Below, in pieces: positions 61,193 through 64,000 of a DNA stretch of 64,000 nucleotides (positions are counted from its first letter, which is position 1; every line of letters begins with the position of its first letter). Below the pieces are notes generated by a model. It was not told where the DNA came from, made no database searches, and was given only the letters and a program-made list of their open reading frames with translations. A program made the translations under genes and the position numbers. Origin of the DNA: G963663315 sp963668255 (GTDB lineage Bacteria; Pseudomonadota; Gammaproteobacteria; Arenicellales; Poriferihabitantaceae); NCBI GenBank assembly GCA_965116595.1, contig OZ220708.1, positions 1,798,001 through 1,862,000 on the forward strand, in the 5' to 3' direction.

Positions 61193-62095
61193 TCAGGATA
61201 ATTTCATGAGTGATTTATTGCCGGATTTTAATACCATTGCGACACCGATCACACAGGCAACGATTCCCATAATCGACACCAGCCCGAATGTCTCGTCGAA
61301 AAATATCCAGGCCTGAACCACCACAAAGGGCGGCACCAGATAAAACAGCCCCGCCACTTTCCCTGCTTCCCCGGTGCGAATCAACCACAGCAGGAGCATC
61401 GATGTGCCGACCGATAAAACCAGCACCAGCCACCCCAGCGCCAGAACAAATGACAGTGTCCAGTCGACATCGCGGGATTCCAGTGAAAATGCAAGAATGC
61501 TCATGACCACGGTATTGATCAGGAACTGGAAGCAAACACTCGGTAACAGGTCATATCCTCCGCAGAATTTTTTCTGGTAAACCGTGCCAGCGCAGATAGC
61601 AATCAATGCAACCGCTGAGAAAACCAGTCCGGGGTAATTGATGGCCCCGGTGTCAATGCCCTGTTGGCTGATGACAATGGTGACCCCGATAAACCCCAGG
61701 ATCAACCCGGCAATTTTGAACCAGGTGATGGATTCGCCCAGCCAGCGGGCCGCCATAAATACTGTTACAAGGGGTTGCAGGCCGATCACGATTGCAGTCA
61801 TCGAAGAAGGCAGCCCTGCCTTGATGGCGCTGAAAACACCTCCAAGGTAAACACAGTGGATCAGAATGGCGACCACAGCCATGTGACCGTAGTCAACCAT
61901 CCGCTTTGGCCAGGTCACATCGAAAAACGGTACCAGTGAGAACAACAGCAGAGTCGCGATCAGCATTCTGATGCTGAGAAAAGTGAATGGTTCGGCACTC
62001 GGCAAGCCGAATTTCGCACTTATAAAACCGGTACTCCACAGGAATACGAACAACAGCGGAAGTCCTGTTCTTATCGCATGGTTACGAAATGACAT
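61193..62095 (-). CDS. EamA/DMT family transporter
   Basis: Drug/metabolite-type transporter of 300 residues with ten membrane segments in two EamA repeats. The first repeat starts GLPLLFVFLWSTGFISAKFG, typical for the family; the second starts LPSVCFQFLINTVV. Members export amino acids, metabolites or drugs. No substrate can be read. Linked with the methyltransferase and MFS genes. Confidence 0.88.
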   Translation of the reverse strand: MSFRNHAIRTGLPLLFVFLWSTGFISAKFGLPSAEPFTFLSIRMLIATLLLFSLVPFFDVTWPKRMVDYGHMAVVAILIHCVYLGGVFSAIKAGLPSSMTAIVIGLQPLVTVFMAARWLGESITWFKIAGLILGFIGVTIVISQQGIDTGAINYPGLVFSAVALIAICAGTVYQKKFCGGYDLLPSVCFQFLINTVVMSILAFSLESRDVDWTLSFVLALGWLVLVLSVGTSMLLLWLIRTGEAGKVAGLFYLVPPFVVVQAWIFFDETFGLVSIMGIVACVIGVAMVLKSGNKSLMKLS

Positions 62096-62155
62096 TTTCC
62101 TGGGCTGGATTGGGATAAACGGGTTATTCCTGTCGGTGGAGGCGGAAATGATTTC

Positions 62156-63370
62156 TCACTTGTTTCGACGCAGTAATTTGCCGATATTGAATGAGGTGCG
62201 GGGGATATAGGCATATCTGGTCCGGTCAACACTGGTTGGACGGATTCGCATTCGGGACAGACTGAATATGACCAGCAGGATGTGAGCAAGGGACATGAAT
62301 ACGAATAATGCCGAGGGCCCGAATTTATCGATCAGACTGGCAGTAGCCAACGGGCTGAAAATTGCACCGATACCGTATATGAATATCAGCGAGGCATTTA
62401 CCTCAATGGAGTCCTGTGAGCTGACGAAATCATTGGTGTGGGCTGCGGATACCGAGAAAATGGGGAAAGTCATAATTCCGAACAGGATCGCACCTGTAAA
62501 AATAGCCCAGAGCGCAACCGAACTGGTCACCGCTATCACACCGCACACGATCACGCTGCCGGCGGACAGGGCAATCAACACCCACCTGCGGTCATATTTG
62601 TCCGCCAGCCAGCCGACCGGAAATTGCGCCAGGGCTCCTCCCAAGAGTGCGGTTGCCAGAAAATAACCGATTTGCTGCGCACTTAACCCCACTTCCTGTC
62701 CGTAGACCGGACCGACCATCCGAAAGGACGATGTAGTGACGCCCGCAACTACGACTCCGGCCACTCCAAGCGGGGAGATAAGCGCCGTCTTGATCGGCCT
62801 CAATCTGGGTGCGGGAGGAATGTCGGGCTGATTCAGTTTGGTCAACGTCAGCGGAAACAGGCAGGCACAGCAAAGTATCGCCAACAGATTGTAGGAAATA
62901 TATGAGGCTGGTTCCAATACCGCGATCATCAACTGGGCGCCGGACGACGCTATGATATCTACAGCCCGGTATACACCCATCACCCGCCCACGCGACTGAT
63001 TGGTTACCTTGGACTGCATCCACGCCTCGATGACGGTGTAACATCCCGCGATACACAATCCGGTCATGACACGCAACCCTGACCACATCCAGGGATCCGT
63101 ATATATCGGATGAGCGACAGCGCCGATAGCGCCACACGCAGCGAAGGCTGCAAACCCGCGCGAATGACCCACAGCTCCCAGGACTCTTGGCGCCAACCAG
63201 CAGCCGACAAAGAACCCGAAAAAGTGGGCGGAACCTAAAATACCTATCTGGGTTTTGGTAAAGCCGAGTACAAGACCCGACAGTGCATCCAATGGGCCGA
63301 TTGACCCGGAACCCAACTGCAGCAGGGTGATCGACAAAAATAGTGCGGCGAATGAGATAAGCAAACGCAT
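62156..63370 (-). CDS. MFS transporter (YcaD-like)
   Basis: Major facilitator protein of 404 residues with 12 predicted spans. The loop between helices 2 and 3 is GAVGHSRGF rather than the full GxxxDRxGRR; the later WLADKYDRRWVLI loop between helices 8 and 9 is more standard. SRGRVMGVYRAVD near helix 5-6 is typical of the YcaD group. First gene of the minus-strand run; divergent from the ligase at 63451 with an 80-base gap. Confidence 0.87.
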   Translation of the reverse strand: MRLLISFAALFLSITLLQLGSGSIGPLDALSGLVLGFTKTQIGILGSAHFFGFFVGCWLAPRVLGAVGHSRGFAAFAACGAIGAVAHPIYTDPWMWSGLRVMTGLCIAGCYTVIEAWMQSKVTNQSRGRVMGVYRAVDIIASSGAQLMIAVLEPASYISYNLLAILCCACLFPLTLTKLNQPDIPPAPRLRPIKTALISPLGVAGVVVAGVTTSSFRMVGPVYGQEVGLSAQQIGYFLATALLGGALAQFPVGWLADKYDRRWVLIALSAGSVIVCGVIAVTSSVALWAIFTGAILFGIMTFPIFSVSAAHTNDFVSSQDSIEVNASLIFIYGIGAIFSPLATASLIDKFGPSALFVFMSLAHILLVIFSLSRMRIRPTSVDRTRYAYIPRTSFNIGKLLRRNK

Positions 63371-63450
63371 CTTGTGCAGACAGGAAAAATTTGTATTGGA
63401 CTATACATATATCTGGTCAGGGGTAAAGATAAAACTATAAAATCCTGACA

Positions 63451-64000
63451 ATGAAAAAACAGACCGCCAATAGCGCTTACTCGTATCCATTATTGATAAG
63501 GCGCCTGCTTGATGCCGCACTGGTTGTTTCGCCTGACCAGGAGATCGTGAGCGGCGACCTGTGCAGATACAGCTACCGCACCTTTCGACAGCGTATTGCA
63601 CGACTGGCAAGCGGGCTGGCTTCCTCGGGTATTGAACAGGGAGATACGGTCGCAGTCATGAATTGGGACTGCCACCGATATCTGGAATGCTTTTTCGGTG
63701 TGCCGATGATGGGCGCAGTGCTTCATACCATCAACATCCGGCTCTCGCCGGAACAGATTCTGTATACCATTAATCATGCCGAGGACGATATCATTCTGGT
63801 TCACTCGGATTTCATTCAGATTATCAACCGGATTTATGATCGAATCGATCATCCCGTACGACTGATTCTGTTGACGGATGAAGCAACGCCCCCCGGGATA
63901 CTGCCCGACCATTTTGATGGAGAATACGAAACACTGCTCGCAAATGCCGATACAGATTTCGAGTTTGGGGATTTTGACGAAGATACAGTTGCCACCACTT
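63451..64000 (+). CDS. AMP-binding acyl-CoA synthetase, 3' end cut by window
   Basis: The first 183 residues of an adenylate-forming ligase. The segment CFFGVPMMGAVLHTINIRL followed by SPEQILYTINHAEDD is characteristic of medium/long-chain fatty-acyl-CoA ligases of the AlkK type. ATG at 63451 in CAATGAAAAAAC. The P-loop and catalytic lysine lie outside the window. Confidence 0.88.
   Translation, partial: MKKQTANSAYSYPLLIRRLLDAALVVSPDQEIVSGDLCRYSYRTFRQRIARLASGLASSGIEQGDTVAVMNWDCHRYLECFFGVPMMGAVLHTINIRLSPEQILYTINHAEDDIILVHSDFIQIINRIYDRIDHPVRLILLTDEATPPGILPDHFDGEYETLLANADTDFEFGDFDEDTVATT

Noticed and set aside
1..64000. CRISPR array, tRNA or rRNA genes, insertion sequences or prophage
   Set aside because: No regularly spaced repeats, tRNA-like T-loop patterns, rRNA sequence, transposase or phage genes were recognised by eye; a tRNAscan or CRISPR finder run was not possible.

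Overview
The window reads as chromosome from a heterotrophic, probably marine gammaproteobacterium. The main clues are the eno-ftsB order at the left end, the neighbourhood hda / CDP-alcohol phosphatidyltransferase / purM-purN-DUF3108, lipid A and LPS-core type genes, and a large share of genes for uptake and breakdown of small organic zwitterions (BCCT, TRAP, TTT and glycine-betaine-type transporters). Species cannot be named from sequence alone. Coding density is high and no gene-free stretch exceeds about 300 bases; the longest (6615-6912) holds two copies of a small dispersed palindromic repeat. No rRNA, tRNA, CRISPR array, insertion sequence or prophage was recognised.

Layout. 1-6614: end of enolase, ftsB, a creatinase-like M24 protein, a cysteine-dioxygenase-like cupin, a tandem GFA protein, an SDR and an acyl-CoA synthetase. 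6913-13203: one-direction cluster of an enolase-superfamily enzyme, a PotD-type binding protein directly before a BCCT transporter, a small heat shock protein, a DMSP-lyase-family cupin and a ureohydrolase. 13219-18038: aconitase A (frameshifted here), hemJ, a DUF1127 gene preceded by an unannotated 27-residue membrane peptide, and a LysR regulator with a 24-bp perfect palindrome over its promoter start. 18062-29989: housekeeping genes (LPS glycosyltransferase, lpxL, two selenodomain-associated transferases, argG, argF, wrbA, hda, purM, purN, an ABC-2 exporter).

30035-36186 pairs a CoA ligase and an acylating aldehyde dehydrogenase, the arrangement of sulfoacetate breakdown (sauT/sauS), with a complete TctCBA-type tripartite transporter. 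36341-39821 holds a cytochrome c, an aminotransferase, a LOG protein and a 3-hydroxyisobutyrate-dehydrogenase-like enzyme. 39854-57566 looks like a methylated-amine/betaine island: a TRAP transporter with unusually large membrane subunits, a plant-like SABATH carboxyl methyltransferase, folE, a dimethylglycine-dehydrogenase-like FAD/folate enzyme, a dimethylformamidase large subunit, a betaine/TMAO-type binding protein, a single-chain ATPase-permease fusion (frameshifted here), a GntR regulator with a candidate operator, and a class III aminotransferase. FolE would supply folate precursor for the C1 acceptor used by the dehydrogenase. 57644-64000: DUF2797, a CapD/WbpM-type dehydratase, a methyltransferase, EamA and MFS exporters and the start of a further acyl-CoA synthetase.

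Two large genes (acnA and the ABC fusion) are each broken by a single-base difference in a homopolymer run, and each becomes one continuous full-length frame when that base is corrected. This points to sequencing error or very recent mutation rather than old decay.
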